DNA of 64,000 bases from Paracoccaceae bacterium (GTDB taxonomy: Bacteria > Pseudomonadota > Alphaproteobacteria > Rhodobacterales > Rhodobacteraceae), in the NCBI GenBank assembly GCA_028284705.1, contig JANQRE010000011.1, positions 62,001 through 126,000 on the forward strand, read 5' to 3'. Under the pieces are notes generated by a model that was not told the DNA's origin, ran no database searches, and was given only the letters and a program-made list of their open reading frames with translations. Below, in pieces: positions 34,930-44,778 of this stretch (positions are counted from its first letter, which is position 1; the number at the start of each line of letters is the position of its first letter). The translations under genes and the position numbers were made by a program.

Positions 34930-35442
34930 ATGAAGACGCTCTCGAAGATTTCTCTCCTTCTTGGCGCGCTGGCGCTTTCGGCCTGTACCAACGGGCTGTT
35001 CAACGGCGCGGGTGCTGGGGCCGGGACAGGGCCGGATGCAGGTGCGGGTATCAATACGACAGCGCTTGATCCGTCGAGCCCGGCTTACTTTAGCCAGACT
35101 GTGGGTGACCGGGTGCTGTTTGCCGTGGATCAATCGACGCTCAGCGATCAGGCACGGTCGACGCTGACGGCGCAGGCGCAGTGGCTGCAGACCAATGGCA
35201 CCTATTCCGCGATCATCGAAGGCCATGCCGATGAGCAGGGAACGCGGGAATATAACCTCGCGCTGGGCGCACGGCGCGCCGCAGCCGCGCGGGATTTCCT
35301 TGTCAGCCAGGGTATTGCGGATAGCCGCTTGCGTACCGTGACCTTTGGCAAGGAGCGCCCGATTGAAGTCTGTTCGAGCGAAGAATGTTATGCGAAGAAC
35401 CGTCGTGCTGTGACGGTGATCTCGGCGGGCGTTGGAAGTTAA
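34930..35442 (+). CDS. pal: Peptidoglycan-associated lipoprotein Pal
   Basis: A 170-residue outer-membrane lipoprotein. The lipobox LSAC places the lipidated Cys at about residue 19. The C-terminal OmpA-like domain (about 60-165) has the peptidoglycan-binding pattern GHADEQGTREYNLALGARRA. It tethers the outer membrane to the wall and binds TolB. ATG 34930 is preceded by AAGGAC; the frame runs back to 34855 without homology. Confidence 0.96.
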   Translation: MKTLSKISLLLGALALSACTNGLFNGAGAGAGTGPDAGAGINTTALDPSSPAYFSQTVGDRVLFAVDQSTLSDQARSTLTAQAQWLQTNGTYSAIIEGHADEQGTREYNLALGARRAAAARDFLVSQGIADSRLRTVTFGKERPIEVCSSEECYAKNRRAVTVISAGVGS

Positions 35443-35454
35443 GGGTTTTTGACC

Positions 35455-36282
35455 ATGCGGTGTGGGGTATTCGGGATTGTTTTGGCGCTTGGATTGGCGC
35501 TGCCTGCCTTAGCGCAGGACGAGCAAACCCTGGCCGATATCCGACAGGAACTCTCGGTGCTGAATTTCGAAGTACAGAAACTCAGGCGTGAGCTCAGCAC
35601 GACCGGGGGCAGCCAGGTGCAAGTTTCCGGCGACGTGTTGCGGCGCGTGGATGCGATTGAGCAGGAGCTGTCGCGGCTGACCTCGAAATCTGAGGCGCTG
35701 GAGAACCGGATCAACCGGGTTGTCTCCGATGGCACGAACCGCATCGGTGATCTGGAGTTCCGCCTCTGCGAGTTGGAAGCGGGCTGCGATATCGCGAGCC
35801 TTGGCACCACCTCGACCCTCGGCGGTGGAGAGACGCCCACGGTGGCACCGGCCACACCCGTCACCCCTGTAAACCCCGCGACAGAAGGCGTGGAATTGGC
35901 TGTCAGCGAAAAAGCGGACTTTGACCGGGCGCAGGAGGCGCTCGCACAAGGTGACTTTCGCAGCGCCGCGGAGCAGTTTGCGACCTTTACCCAATCCTAC
36001 CCGGGGGGACCTCTGAGCTCTGAGGCGCATTACCTGCGGGGCGAGGCGTTGCGGCAGGATGGCAATTGGAACGAAGCGGCGCGGGCTTATCTCGACAGCT
36101 TCTCCGGCTCGCCAGGCGCACCCCGCGCGCCGGAAGCGTTGTACAAGCTGGGTGTGTCGCTGAACCAGTTGGGCCAGACCTCCGAGGCCTGTCTGATGCT
36201 CGAAGAAGTGGGCAATCGCTTCCCGGACTCCGAGCAAGTGCCGCTGGCGCAGCAATCCCGCGCTGAGTTCGGCTGCTCGTGA
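35455..36282 (+). CDS. cpoB: Tol-Pal system protein CpoB (YbgF)
   Basis: A 275-residue periplasmic protein. It has a signal peptide (residues 1-20), a coiled-coil trimerisation segment (about 25-90, LADIRQELSVLNFEVQKLRREL), a Pro/Thr-rich linker, and a C-terminal TPR domain (about 150-275). CpoB coordinates peptidoglycan synthesis with outer-membrane constriction. It lies 12 bp after pal and overlaps tilS by four bases. Confidence 0.93.
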   Translation: MRCGVFGIVLALGLALPALAQDEQTLADIRQELSVLNFEVQKLRRELSTTGGSQVQVSGDVLRRVDAIEQELSRLTSKSEALENRINRVVSDGTNRIGDLEFRLCELEAGCDIASLGTTSTLGGGETPTVAPATPVTPVNPATEGVELAVSEKADFDRAQEALAQGDFRSAAEQFATFTQSYPGGPLSSEAHYLRGEALRQDGNWNEAARAYLDSFSGSPGAPRAPEALYKLGVSLNQLGQTSEACLMLEEVGNRFPDSEQVPLAQQSRAEFGCS

Positions 36283-37559
36283 CGGACGAGACGTCCGACA
36301 CATTTTTGCGAAACATTGCTGGTGGTTCCTCTTGGGGCGAAAATCCCAAGCGCATTGGTGTGGCGGTCTCGGGCGGCTCGGACAGCATGGCATTGTTGGA
36401 ACTCTTGACCCATTGGGCGGGGGAGAACGGCGTGGAGCTACGCGCCGCGACGGTGGATCATGGGTTGCGGGTGGAGGCGAAGGAAGAGGCCGCATTTGTA
36501 GCCGCGTTCTGCGCCGGGCGTGGCATCCGCCACGACGTTTTGACCTGGGACGGCTGGGACGGGACTGGCAATCTTCAGGCCGAAGCGCGGGCGGCGCGCT
36601 ACCGGCTTCTCGCCGATTGGGCGCGAGAGGCCCATGTTGATGCCGTTGGGGTTGCGCATACGGCGAATGATCAGGCGGAGACGTTTCTGATGCGGCTTTC
36701 GCGATCGTCTGGTGTGGATGGGCTGTCGGCGATGGAACACAGTTTCCTGCGCCACGGCATTCGGTTCGTGCGCCCGCTGCTCGGGCAGACACGGGAAGTT
36801 CTGCGGGATTATCTGCGGCGGCATGATGTGGCGTGGGTTGACGACCCCTCCAACAGCGACACGCGGTTCGATCGGGTGAAGGCGCGGGAAGCCTTTGAAG
36901 CGTTGCGTCCGCTGGGCATCTCGGAGCGGACGATGACGGCGAGTACCCGTCATCTTAGTATGGCGACTGCGGCTTTGCAGCATTATGCGATCCAGGAAGC
37001 GAAGGCCCATGTGGTGGAAGATCGCGGTGATCTGATCCTGCCGCGCATGATGGACATCCCGGTCGAGATCGAACGACGTCTGGTCGTCGGTGCGTTGCAG
37101 TACATTGGCGGCGATCCCTATCCGCCGCGCAGTGCGGCTTTGGTAGAGATGGAAATCGGATTGACGGAAGCCGGCAAACACACGCTTGCGGGATGTGTGA
37201 TCACCCGGGAAGGCGACGCAACTCGGTTCACGAGAGAGTTGCAGGCCGTGGCAGACGTCAAAGCGCACACGGAGTTGTTCTGGGATCGGCGCTGGAAATT
37301 TGACGGGCCGCATGAGGTGGGGCTTGAGGTGCGGGCCTTGGGGGAAGACGGGTTGCGGCTGTGCCCCGATTGGCGCGAGACAGGCATGCCACCCGCCTCG
37401 CTTTTGGCGAGCCCGGGGATTTGGCGCGGAGAAGAGCTGATCGCGGCACCGATTGCGGGTCTCGCGAACGGTTGGCAAGCACGGGTGACCAAGTTCCCGG
37501 AGTTTTTGCGGGAAATCAGCTCGGAACCGTTAACAATCCGCCAAAAAGTGAGGGATTGA
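36279..37559 (+). CDS. tilS: tRNA(Ile)-lysidine synthetase
   Basis: A 426-residue N-type ATP pyrophosphatase that converts cytidine 34 of tRNA-Ile(CAU) to lysidine. The PP-loop SGGSDSM is at about residues 31-37, DHGLR follows, and VAHTANDQAETFLMRL and DPSNSDTRFDRVKAR are conserved family motifs. The start is GTG 36279, overlapping the cpoB stop. The pairing of tilS with tol genes and ftsH is common in proteobacteria. Confidence 0.95.
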   Translation: MTDETSDTFLRNIAGGSSWGENPKRIGVAVSGGSDSMALLELLTHWAGENGVELRAATVDHGLRVEAKEEAAFVAAFCAGRGIRHDVLTWDGWDGTGNLQAEARAARYRLLADWAREAHVDAVGVAHTANDQAETFLMRLSRSSGVDGLSAMEHSFLRHGIRFVRPLLGQTREVLRDYLRRHDVAWVDDPSNSDTRFDRVKAREAFEALRPLGISERTMTASTRHLSMATAALQHYAIQEAKAHVVEDRGDLILPRMMDIPVEIERRLVVGALQYIGGDPYPPRSAALVEMEIGLTEAGKHTLAGCVITREGDATRFTRELQAVADVKAHTELFWDRRWKFDGPHEVGLEVRALGEDGLRLCPDWRETGMPPASLLASPGIWRGEELIAAPIAGLANGWQARVTKFPEFLREISSEPLTIRQKVRD

Positions 37560-37574
37560 CGCAGGCTCGCGGCA

Positions 37575-37602
37575 TTGAACCTGAGCCTGTTATCTCTATG
37601 TT
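37575..37602 (+). promoter_or_regulatory. Candidate ftsH promoter (sigma-70 or sigma-32 type)
   Basis: TTGAAC (37575-37580) and TATGTT (37597-37602) are 16 bases apart, about 60 bp upstream of the ftsH start. The -35 TTGAA and CTATGTT are also close to alphaproteobacterial heat-shock promoters, which would fit ftsH. A leader hairpin GGCCCG/CGGGCC spans 37611-37638. Confidence 0.4.
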
Positions 37603-37662
37603 AGGAGAGTGGCCCGATCCTGGTGGATAAGACGGGCCGATCCATGTTTAGGAGACATCCCC

Positions 37663-39588
37663 TTGGGCAACGCGCGTAGTATCGCATTCTGGGTCGTTCT
37701 GTTCCTGTTGATCCTGGCTCTGTTCAACCTCTTCAATGGCGGTCAGGCGACCATGGACAGCCGCACCATTGCTTACTCTGATTTTGTCGATCGGGTGGAG
37801 CAAGGTGATGTGAGCCAAGTGACGCTTGATGGTGAACAGATCATCATCGTGTCCGGCAATGAGCGGTTCGTGACGGTGAAACCCGAGGGCGTGGATGTCA
37901 CGCCGATCCTTCTGGAGAACAATGTCGCCATCGAGGCGAAACCGCAGGAGCAATCGGGACTGCTGGCCTATATCGGCACGCTTCTGCCCTTCCTGATCAT
38001 CATCGGCATCTGGATTTTCTTCATGAACCGGATGCAGGGCGGCGGTCGTGGCGGTGCGATGGGCTTTGGCAAATCGAAAGCCAAACTGCTGACCGAAAAG
38101 CAGGGCCGTGTGACCTTTGATGATGTCGCGGGCATTGATGAGGCGAAGGATGATCTGGAAGAGATCGTTGAATTCCTGCGTAACCCGCAGAAATTCTCCC
38201 GCCTTGGCGGCAAGATCCCGAAAGGCGCGCTGTTGGTAGGCCCTCCAGGCACTGGTAAGACGCTTCTGGCCCGGGCTGTGGCCGGGGAAGCGGGTGTGCC
38301 GTTCTTCACCATCTCCGGCTCTGACTTCGTGGAGATGTTTGTCGGTGTCGGTGCGTCCCGCGTGCGCGACATGTTCGAACAGGCGAAGAAGAACGCGCCT
38401 TGCATCGTGTTTATTGACGAGATTGACGCGGTCGGTCGGTCCCGCGGTGTCGGCTATGGCGGCGGCAATGACGAACGCGAGCAGACCCTGAACCAATTGC
38501 TCGTCGAGATGGACGGCTTTGAAGCCAATGAAGGCATCATCATTGTGGCGGCGACCAACCGTCCCGATGTGTTGGACCCTGCATTGTTGCGCCCGGGTCG
38601 GTTTGATCGTCAGGTGCAAGTGCCGAACCCGGACATAAAGGGTCGCGAGAAAATTCTGCGGGTGCATGCCCGCAAAGTGCCGCTGGGCCCGGATGTCGAT
38701 CTGCGTATCATCGCGCGCGGCACGCCCGGCTTCTCCGGTGCCGATCTGGCGAACCTCGTGAATGAGAGCGCGCTGATGGCCGCACGTGTCGGGCGTCGTT
38801 TCGTGACGATGGAAGATTTCGAGAACGCCAAAGACAAGGTGATGATGGGCGCGGAACGCCGCTCCATGGTCATGACCGAGGATGAGAAGAAACTCACCGC
38901 CTATCATGAAGCAGGCCATGCGATTGTCGGCTTGAACGTGCCGCAGCATGACCCGATCCACAAAGCGACGATCATCCCACGCGGCCGCGCGCTGGGTCTG
39001 GTGATGAGCCTGCCGGAGCGCGATCAGCTTTCGGTGACGAAGACGAAATACACCTCGAAGATCGCCATGGCGATGGGGGGTAAGGTTGCGGAAGAGCTGA
39101 AATTCGGGCCTGAGAATGTGACCTCCGGGGCGACCTCGGACATTCAGCAGGTTTCAAAGATTGCCCGGGCGATGGTGACGCAGTTTGGCTTTGCCGAAGA
39201 GCTGGGCCATGTCGATTACGCCAATGAGCAGCAGAGCTATCTGGGCGCTTACGGGGGTGGTACGAACCATTCCGAAGACACGCAGCGGATCATTGACGAG
39301 AAGGTCAAGGAGATCATCGATCAGGGCTACGAGACGGCGAAACGCATCCTCATCGAGAAAGAAGAGGACTGGGAGCGTTTGGCTCAGGGCCTCTTGGAAT
39401 ACGAAACGCTGACCGGCAATGAGATCACGAAGGTGATCAATGGTGAGCCGCTGTCCAAGAATGATGACGACGAGGATGATACGCCTGAGAGCGGTGTGAC
39501 CTCGGTTGCGTCGATCCCGAAAGCCGGCAAATCGAAGCCGTCGAAGCCTGAGGGCGATGGTGGGCTGGAGCCGGAACCGACCGGGTAA
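37663..39588 (+). CDS. ftsH: ATP-dependent zinc metalloprotease FtsH
   Basis: A 641-residue membrane AAA+ protease that degrades misfolded membrane proteins and regulators such as LpxC and sigma-32. It has two membrane segments (about 7-25 and 103-121). Walker A GPPGTGKT is at 193-200, Walker B in CIVFIDEID, the second region of homology in [21 protein letters not shown], and the zinc motif HEAGH at 415-419. I chose TTG 37663 because GGAGA lies seven bases upstream and the first membrane helix begins five residues later. The C-terminus is acidic and low-complexity. Confidence 0.95.
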   Translation: MGNARSIAFWVVLFLLILALFNLFNGGQATMDSRTIAYSDFVDRVEQGDVSQVTLDGEQIIIVSGNERFVTVKPEGVDVTPILLENNVAIEAKPQEQSGLLAYIGTLLPFLIIIGIWIFFMNRMQGGGRGGAMGFGKSKAKLLTEKQGRVTFDDVAGIDEAKDDLEEIVEFLRNPQKFSRLGGKIPKGALLVGPPGTGKTLLARAVAGEAGVPFFTISGSDFVEMFVGVGASRVRDMFEQAKKNAPCIVFIDEIDAVGRSRGVGYGGGNDEREQTLNQLLVEMDGFEANEGIIIVAATNRPDVLDPALLRPGRFDRQVQVPNPDIKGREKILRVHARKVPLGPDVDLRIIARGTPGFSGADLANLVNESALMAARVGRRFVTMEDFENAKDKVMMGAERRSMVMTEDEKKLTAYHEAGHAIVGLNVPQHDPIHKATIIPRGRALGLVMSLPERDQLSVTKTKYTSKIAMAMGGKVAEELKFGPENVTSGATSDIQQVSKIARAMVTQFGFAEELGHVDYANEQQSYLGAYGGGTNHSEDTQRIIDEKVKEIIDQGYETAKRILIEKEEDWERLAQGLLEYETLTGNEITKVINGEPLSKNDDDEDDTPESGVTSVASIPKAGKSKPSKPEGDGGLEPEPTG

Positions 39589-39591
39589 GGT

Positions 39592-39619
39592 TCATCGCTC
39601 CCTTGCGGGACCGCCTCGC
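39592..39619 (+). repeat. 28-bp dispersed hairpin repeat, copy D
   Basis: This copy begins three bases after the ftsH stop codon and is identical to copy A. Its core hairpin TCCC-TTGC-GGGA, read on this strand, is followed nine bases later by the ftsH terminator stem (39628-39659). Confidence 0.85.
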
Positions 39620-39627
39620 GACTTTGC

Positions 39628-39659
39628 AAAAAAGACCGGCCTTTGGGTCGGTCTTTTTT
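39628..39659 (+). terminator. Intrinsic terminator of ftsH
   Basis: AAAAAAGACCG and CGGTCTTTTTT form an 11-bp stem with a ten-base loop and a T6 tail. It lies 39 bases after the ftsH stop, directly after repeat copy D. Both strands carry the A- and T-runs. Confidence 0.9.
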
Positions 39660-39866
39660 GCGCCTTTCTTCGAAAGTCGCGGTGGGGCCGGAGGGGGGCC
39701 GTGGACTTATGTCCCCGGGCCCCCGCCGGCCGGGTCGCTCCTGACGCAAGTCAGGGCGAAAGCCCCCTCTCCATCACGCCCGGTGATCTGCAGTGTCACA
39801 GAGGGTGACTGGACCCGGGCTCCGGGCCTTGGCATGGTGCGCAGACACAGTATCGGAGGATTTCTT

Positions 39867-40469
39867 GTGCCTGCACTCTCCAAGACGGATTACACCGGCA
39901 CCGTCACCTGGCTTGGCCATGTGGCGGATCGGGACAAGACGTTGCGATCCGCGCCGCTCCGAGAGGCGTTTGCAAGTTTCGCCGGGTTCGCGCATGAGAG
40001 CCGGGCCGGGCTGACGCGCCCCTCCTGTTCCCGGGTGATCAGCCAGTATCCCAAGGGCACCGAAATTCGCAACACGCGGCAATTCTGCGTGGTCTCAGCC
40101 GAAGAAATGGCCGAGGTTGCCGCAGAGATCGGGGTTGACGCCTTCAATCCGGAATGGTGCGGCGCGACGATGGTGATCGAGGGCATCCCCGATTTCACCC
40201 ACATCCCGCCCTCCTCGCGGTTGCAGGTGGAGAGCGGGACGACCCTGACGGTGGATATGGAGAACCGTCCCTGCCACTTGCCGGCACCGGTGATCGAGGA
40301 AGACGCGCCGGGGCATGGCAAGGCCTTCAAAGCGGCCGCAAAGAATCGGCGCGGCGTGACCGCCTGGGTGGAGCGGGAAGGCTGGCTTCGGGTTGGCGAT
40401 ACCGTGACGCTGCACGTGCCGGATCAACGCGCCTGGCAGCCAGGGCTGACCCTGTCGGGAGCGGCGTAA
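39867..40469 (+). CDS. MOSC domain protein
   Basis: A 200-residue protein of the MOSC family, beta-barrel domains often found in molybdenum cofactor sulfurases and related proteins. The conserved Cys is in FNPEWCGATMVIEGI (about residue 101), followed by RPCHLP and KAFKAAAKNRRGVTAWVERE, typical of stand-alone MOSC proteins. The start GTG 39867 is preceded by GGAGGA; an ATG at 39834 is less well placed. The next gene begins immediately after its stop. The cofactor or substrate is unknown. Confidence 0.85.
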   Translation: MPALSKTDYTGTVTWLGHVADRDKTLRSAPLREAFASFAGFAHESRAGLTRPSCSRVISQYPKGTEIRNTRQFCVVSAEEMAEVAAEIGVDAFNPEWCGATMVIEGIPDFTHIPPSSRLQVESGTTLTVDMENRPCHLPAPVIEEDAPGHGKAFKAAAKNRRGVTAWVEREGWLRVGDTVTLHVPDQRAWQPGLTLSGAA

Positions 40470-41588
40470 GTGCCTGAACCGTTTAAGAATATTTACAACC
40501 CGACGCTGATTGCGGGCATGGCGGATCATCTGGCGCGGGTCAGTCCAGAATTTGATCGAACCGTCTTTGAAGCACACGCGCTGACCGGGCTGGACGATCT
40601 GGAAATGATGGACCGGGCCGAGAAGATTTCCCGCGCGATTGATCTGGCCTTCCCGGATGATTTTGCGACCAAGACCGCGGCAATGGTCGCGGCGCTGCAT
40701 CCGCGCGAGGACATGGCGCTGAAAGAGATGGAGATCGACGAGCACGGCATCGCCGGTTGGGCCGTCGCGGCTATGGCGCGGGTCGTCGCGCGGGATGGGC
40801 TGGCACATCCGCTGGAGGCGCTCGCGGCACTCAAGGAGATGACTAAGCGGTTTTCGTCCGAGTTTTCCGTGCGGCCCTTCTTTCGGGATCATCCCGATCT
40901 GACACTGGAGACGGCGATGTCATGGGCGGAGGATGAGAATGTGCATGTCCGGCGTCTGGCCTCCGAAGGCGCGCGACCGCTGCTTCCTTGGGGGATCAAA
41001 TTGCAGCGTTTTGTTGAGGACCCGAGCCCGCTGGTCCCTTTGCTCACCAAGCTCAGGGACGATCCAGAGGAGTATGTGCGCAAATCGGTGGCGAATAACC
41101 TTAATGATATCGCGAAGGATCACCCCGATCTTGTGGCGGGTCTGGCCAAGGAGTGGCTCAAGGGCGCGGATCGCAGTCGCGAGCGCTTGGTGAAACAGGC
41201 CTGTCGCACCCTGATAAAACAGGGCCACCCCGGTGTTTTGAAGGCCTTTGGATTTCCGCCTCCCGATCTGGCGGCTGTGACGCTGGATGTCCCCAAGGCG
41301 GTGAAACTGGGCGATACGATGGACATTGCCTTGAGCTTCGTTGCGAATGCGGATCAGGCGCTGCTTATTGATTATGTGCTCCATTTCATGCGGGCCAATG
41401 GGAAACTGAGCCCCAAAGTGTTCAAATGGACCGAGCTTTCCGTGGCAAAGGGCGAGACAAAAACCCTCACGAAAGCCCATAGTTACAAGCCTGTGACGAC
41501 GCGGAAAGACTATCCCGGGCAGCAGATTGTTGCAGTTCAGATTAATGGGCAGGAGGTCGCACGGCAGGCCTTCGACTTCTCTCTCTAA
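40470..41588 (+). CDS. AlkC/AlkD-like DNA alkylation repair protein with HEAT repeats
   Basis: A 372-residue protein that begins EPFKNIYNPTLI, the signature start of AlkC-type proteins. Residues about 60-260 form an array of HEAT-like repeats (VHVRRLASEGARPLLPWGIKLQ, EEYVRKSVANNLNDIAKDHPDLV) that in AlkC/AlkD wrap DNA and excise N3- and N7-alkylpurines. The C-terminal 110 residues look like an immunoglobulin-type beta domain, seen in some AlkC proteins. GTG start, no gap to the MOSC gene. No LexA or Ada box was found nearby. Confidence 0.8.
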   Translation: MPEPFKNIYNPTLIAGMADHLARVSPEFDRTVFEAHALTGLDDLEMMDRAEKISRAIDLAFPDDFATKTAAMVAALHPREDMALKEMEIDEHGIAGWAVAAMARVVARDGLAHPLEALAALKEMTKRFSSEFSVRPFFRDHPDLTLETAMSWAEDENVHVRRLASEGARPLLPWGIKLQRFVEDPSPLVPLLTKLRDDPEEYVRKSVANNLNDIAKDHPDLVAGLAKEWLKGADRSRERLVKQACRTLIKQGHPGVLKAFGFPPPDLAAVTLDVPKAVKLGDTMDIALSFVANADQALLIDYVLHFMRANGKLSPKVFKWTELSVAKGETKTLTKAHSYKPVTTRKDYPGQQIVAVQINGQEVARQAFDFSL

Positions 41589-41734
41589 ACGAACACGCGT
41601 TTCCGATCCGAACCTTGCGGCGCGCATCAAGCCGCCTCTCCCCCGGAAAATGTCGGATTCACGCCTCGTATGTCGTGAAATTCTCGATATAGCGAAGCCA
41701 GGCATTGCCACGCCGCCACTCAGGGGAGAGAGAC

Positions 41735-43411
41735 ATGGGCTACAAATCCGACATCGAGATCGCGCGCGAGGCGCAGAAGAAACCGATCCAGGAGATCGGC
41801 GCGAAGCTGGGCATCGGTGCGGAGGATCTGCTGCCTTATGGCCATGACAAGGCGAAGGTCAGCCAGAACTTCATCAACTCGGTGAAGGGCAATGAGACCG
41901 GCAAGCTGATCCTGGTGACGGCGATCAATCCGACCCCGGCGGGCGAGGGCAAGACCACGACGACCGTGGGTCTGGGCGATGGGCTGAACCGGATCGGCAA
42001 GAAGGCCTGCGTGTGCATCCGTGAGGCCTCGCTGGGCCCGAATTTCGGCATGAAGGGCGGGGCTGCCGGTGGGGGCTATGCACAAGTCGTGCCGATGGAG
42101 GAGATGAACCTGCATTTCACCGGCGATTTCCATGCGATTACGAGCGCCCATTCGCTGCTGTCGGCGATGATCGACAACCATATCTATTGGGGCAATGCGC
42201 AGGAGATCGACCTGCGCCGCGTTCAATTGAAACGCGTTGTCGATATGAATGACCGGGCGCTGCGGCAGATTACCTGTTCGCTGGGTGGCGTGGCCAATGG
42301 TTTCCCGCGGGAGGCCGGGTTCGACATCACCGTGGCGTCCGAGGTCATGGCGATCCTCTGTCTGGCGACCGATCTGCAGGATTTGCAGAAACGCCTCGGC
42401 GATATGATCGTGGCCTATCGCCGGGATCGCTCACCGGTCTTCTGCCGCGATATCAAGGCGGATGGCGCGATGACCGTGCTCTTGAAAGATGCGATGCAGC
42501 CGAACCTCGTGCAGACGCTGGAGAACAACCCGGCCTTCGTGCATGGCGGACCGTTTGCCAATATCGCCCATGGCTGCAACTCGGTGATTGCGACGACGAC
42601 CGCTTTGAAGATCGCAGATTATGTGGTGACCGAGGCCGGGTTTGGCGCCGATCTGGGCGCCGAAAAATTCATGAATATCAAGTGTCGTAAGGCGGGGCTC
42701 GCACCCGATTGTGTGGTGCTAGTGGCCACCATCCGCGCGATGAAAATGAATGGCGGCGTGGCGAAGGCCGATCTGGGCGAAGAGAATGTGGACGCCGTGA
42801 AAGAAGGCTGCGCCAACCTCGGGCGTCACATCGGCAACCTGAAATCCTTTGGCGTGCCGGTGGTCGTGGCGATCAACCATTTCGTCACCGACACCGAGGC
42901 GGAAGTGCAGGCCGTGAAAGACTACGTGGAAACACAAGGCTCCGAGGCCATCGTTTCGCAGCATTGGGAGCATGGCTCGAAAGGCTCCGAGGCGCTGGCG
43001 AAACGTGTGGCCGAAGTGGCCGATAGCGGCGTGTCGCAATTTGCGCCGATCTATCGCGATGACCTGCCGCTGATGGAGAAGATCGAGCGCATCGCGAAGT
43101 CCATCTACCGCGCCGATGAGGTGCTGGCGGATAAGAAAATTCGCGACCAGCTCCGGTTGTGGGAAGAGCAGGGCTACGGCAATCTGCCGATCTGCATGGC
43201 GAAGACGCAGTATTCCTTTTCGACCGATCCGAACCTGCGCGGCGCGCCGACCGGGCATTCGGTGCCGATCCGCGAAGTACGGCTGTCGGCGGGTGCTGGT
43301 TTTGTCGTCGTTGTGTGCGGTGAGATCATGACGATGCCGGGCCTGCCGCGTGTGCCCTCGGCAGAGGCTATTCACCTCAACGCGGACGGTCAGATCGAAG
43401 GGTTGTTCTGA
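41735..43411 (+). CDS. fhs: Formate-tetrahydrofolate ligase
   Basis: A 558-residue enzyme that makes 10-formyl-tetrahydrofolate from formate, ATP and tetrahydrofolate. The ATP loop is [15 protein letters not shown] (about 68-82); [18 protein letters not shown] and the C-terminal [20 protein letters not shown] are signature stretches. ATG 41735 is preceded by GGGGAGAG. With folD directly downstream (45 bp) it forms a one-carbon unit; in marine Rhodobacteraceae this pathway often serves oxidation of methyl groups from methylated compounds. Confidence 0.97.
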   Translation: MGYKSDIEIAREAQKKPIQEIGAKLGIGAEDLLPYGHDKAKVSQNFINSVKGNETGKLILVTAINPTPAGEGKTTTTVGLGDGLNRIGKKACVCIREASLGPNFGMKGGAAGGGYAQVVPMEEMNLHFTGDFHAITSAHSLLSAMIDNHIYWGNAQEIDLRRVQLKRVVDMNDRALRQITCSLGGVANGFPREAGFDITVASEVMAILCLATDLQDLQKRLGDMIVAYRRDRSPVFCRDIKADGAMTVLLKDAMQPNLVQTLENNPAFVHGGPFANIAHGCNSVIATTTALKIADYVVTEAGFGADLGAEKFMNIKCRKAGLAPDCVVLVATIRAMKMNGGVAKADLGEENVDAVKEGCANLGRHIGNLKSFGVPVVVAINHFVTDTEAEVQAVKDYVETQGSEAIVSQHWEHGSKGSEALAKRVAEVADSGVSQFAPIYRDDLPLMEKIERIAKSIYRADEVLADKKIRDQLRLWEEQGYGNLPICMAKTQYSFSTDPNLRGAPTGHSVPIREVRLSAGAGFVVVVCGEIMTMPGLPRVPSAEAIHLNADGQIEGLF

Positions 43412-43456
43412 TCGGTGCTACCGGAGAGGCAAATTTGAAAACACGGGAAGTGAGAG

Positions 43457-44359
43457 ATGAGCGCGACAGTGATTGACGGAAAGGCCTTCGCGGCAAAGGT
43501 GCGCGGGCAAGTGGCGGAGCACGTCGCGCGGCTGAAGGAAGAGCACGGCATCACGCCAGGACTGGCTGTGGTGCTGGTGGGTGAGGACCCGGCGTCCCAG
43601 GTTTATGTGCGCTCCAAAGGCAAGATGACCGTCGAGGTCGGCATGAAATCGGTGGAGCATAAGCTCGACGCTGATACCTCTGAAGCCGATTTGTTGTCTC
43701 TGATCAATGAGTTGAATGAGGACGCGACGATCCACGGTATCCTCGTGCAATTGCCGCTGCCGGATCATCTGAACGAGGATCTGGTGATCAACTCCATCGA
43801 CCCGGCCAAGGATGTGGACGGGTTTCACATCTCCAATGTCGGACTGTTGGGCACGGGGCAAAAGTCGATGGTGCCCTGCACGCCGCTGGGGTGTCTGATG
43901 ATGCTGCGGGATCATCATGGGAGCCTGTCGGGCCTTGATGCGGTGGTGATCGGGCGCTCAAACATCGTGGGCAAGCCGATGGCGCAATTGCTGCTGGGCG
44001 ACAGTTGCACCGTCACGATTGCCCATTCCCGCACGAAGGATTTGGCCGATGTGGTGCGCCGCGCGGATGTCGTCGTGGCGGCGGTTGGGCGCCCGGAAAT
44101 GGCGCCCGGCGACTGGATCAAACCCGGCGCCACGGTGATCGATGTGGGCATCAACCGCATTGATGCGCCGGAGCGTGGAGAGGGCAAGACGCGGCTCGTG
44201 GGCGATTGCCACTACGAAAGCTGTGCCGAGGTTGCCGGTGCAATCACGCCGGTGCCGGGTGGTGTCGGACCGATGACCATCGCGTGTCTTTTGGCCAATA
44301 CCCTGACGGCGTGCTCGCGGGCAAACGGGTTGGCAGAGCCTGAGGGTCTGACCGCCTAG
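43457..44359 (+). CDS. folD: Bifunctional methylenetetrahydrofolate dehydrogenase/cyclohydrolase
   Basis: A 300-residue enzyme linking 5,10-methylene-, methenyl- and 10-formyl-tetrahydrofolate. Motifs are [14 protein letters not shown] (catalytic Lys, about residue 55), the NADP loop [16 protein letters not shown] and [11 protein letters not shown]. It follows fhs by 45 bp and ends in a shared CTAG with the convergent thioesterase gene. Confidence 0.97.
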   Translation: MSATVIDGKAFAAKVRGQVAEHVARLKEEHGITPGLAVVLVGEDPASQVYVRSKGKMTVEVGMKSVEHKLDADTSEADLLSLINELNEDATIHGILVQLPLPDHLNEDLVINSIDPAKDVDGFHISNVGLLGTGQKSMVPCTPLGCLMMLRDHHGSLSGLDAVVIGRSNIVGKPMAQLLLGDSCTVTIAHSRTKDLADVVRRADVVVAAVGRPEMAPGDWIKPGATVIDVGINRIDAPERGEGKTRLVGDCHYESCAEVAGAITPVPGGVGPMTIACLLANTLTACSRANGLAEPEGLTA

Positions 44360-44778
44360 ACGGGCATCATCGTGCCTTGCAGGGCGGCGACGTGTTTTTC
44401 GGTTTCGCCGATATAGGCGAAGACATCGGACTGTACGACCATGAGGCGGCGACCGGGTTTCAGAACCCGGCCTCTTGCGATTAGGTGTGTGCCTTCGGCG
44501 GGGGCAAGCAGGTTAATCTTCATCTCCGTGGTCAGGACTTCCGTTTCCTTCGGCATCAGACTGAGGGCGGCATAACCCGCCGCGCTGTCACCGATGGAGA
44601 ATGTGAGACCGGCATGGCCGAACCCGTGTTGCTGGGTGAAGTCCGGCTTGATGAGAGTTTTTATGGTGCAATGGCCCGGCGTTAGCTCGATCATCTCCGC
44701 GCCGATGCTGGTCATGAACGCCTGATTGGCGAAGCTGTTGCGCACTTTCTGCGCGATGTCTGGGTCGAGTTCTGTCAT
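44356..44778 (-). CDS. PaaI-family hot-dog thioesterase
   Basis: A 140-residue hot-dog protein with [21 protein letters not shown] (about 51-71), the conserved active-site stretch of PaaI-type thioesterases. It probably hydrolyses aryl- or acyl-CoA; the substrate is unknown. The last four bases, CTAG, serve as stop codons for both this gene and folD. It overlaps pdeM by four bases, so the pair is translationally coupled. Confidence 0.87.
   Translation of the reverse strand: MTELDPDIAQKVRNSFANQAFMTSIGAEMIELTPGHCTIKTLIKPDFTQQHGFGHAGLTFSIGDSAAGYAALSLMPKETEVLTTEMKINLLAPAEGTHLIARGRVLKPGRRLMVVQSDVFAYIGETEKHVAALQGTMMPV

Noticed and set aside
39660-39866. GC-rich palindromic stretch between the ftsH terminator and the MOSC gene
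   Set aside because: Several short G/C runs pair, but this is expected from base composition and no stem stands out; only the GGAGGA site before GTG 39867 is useful.
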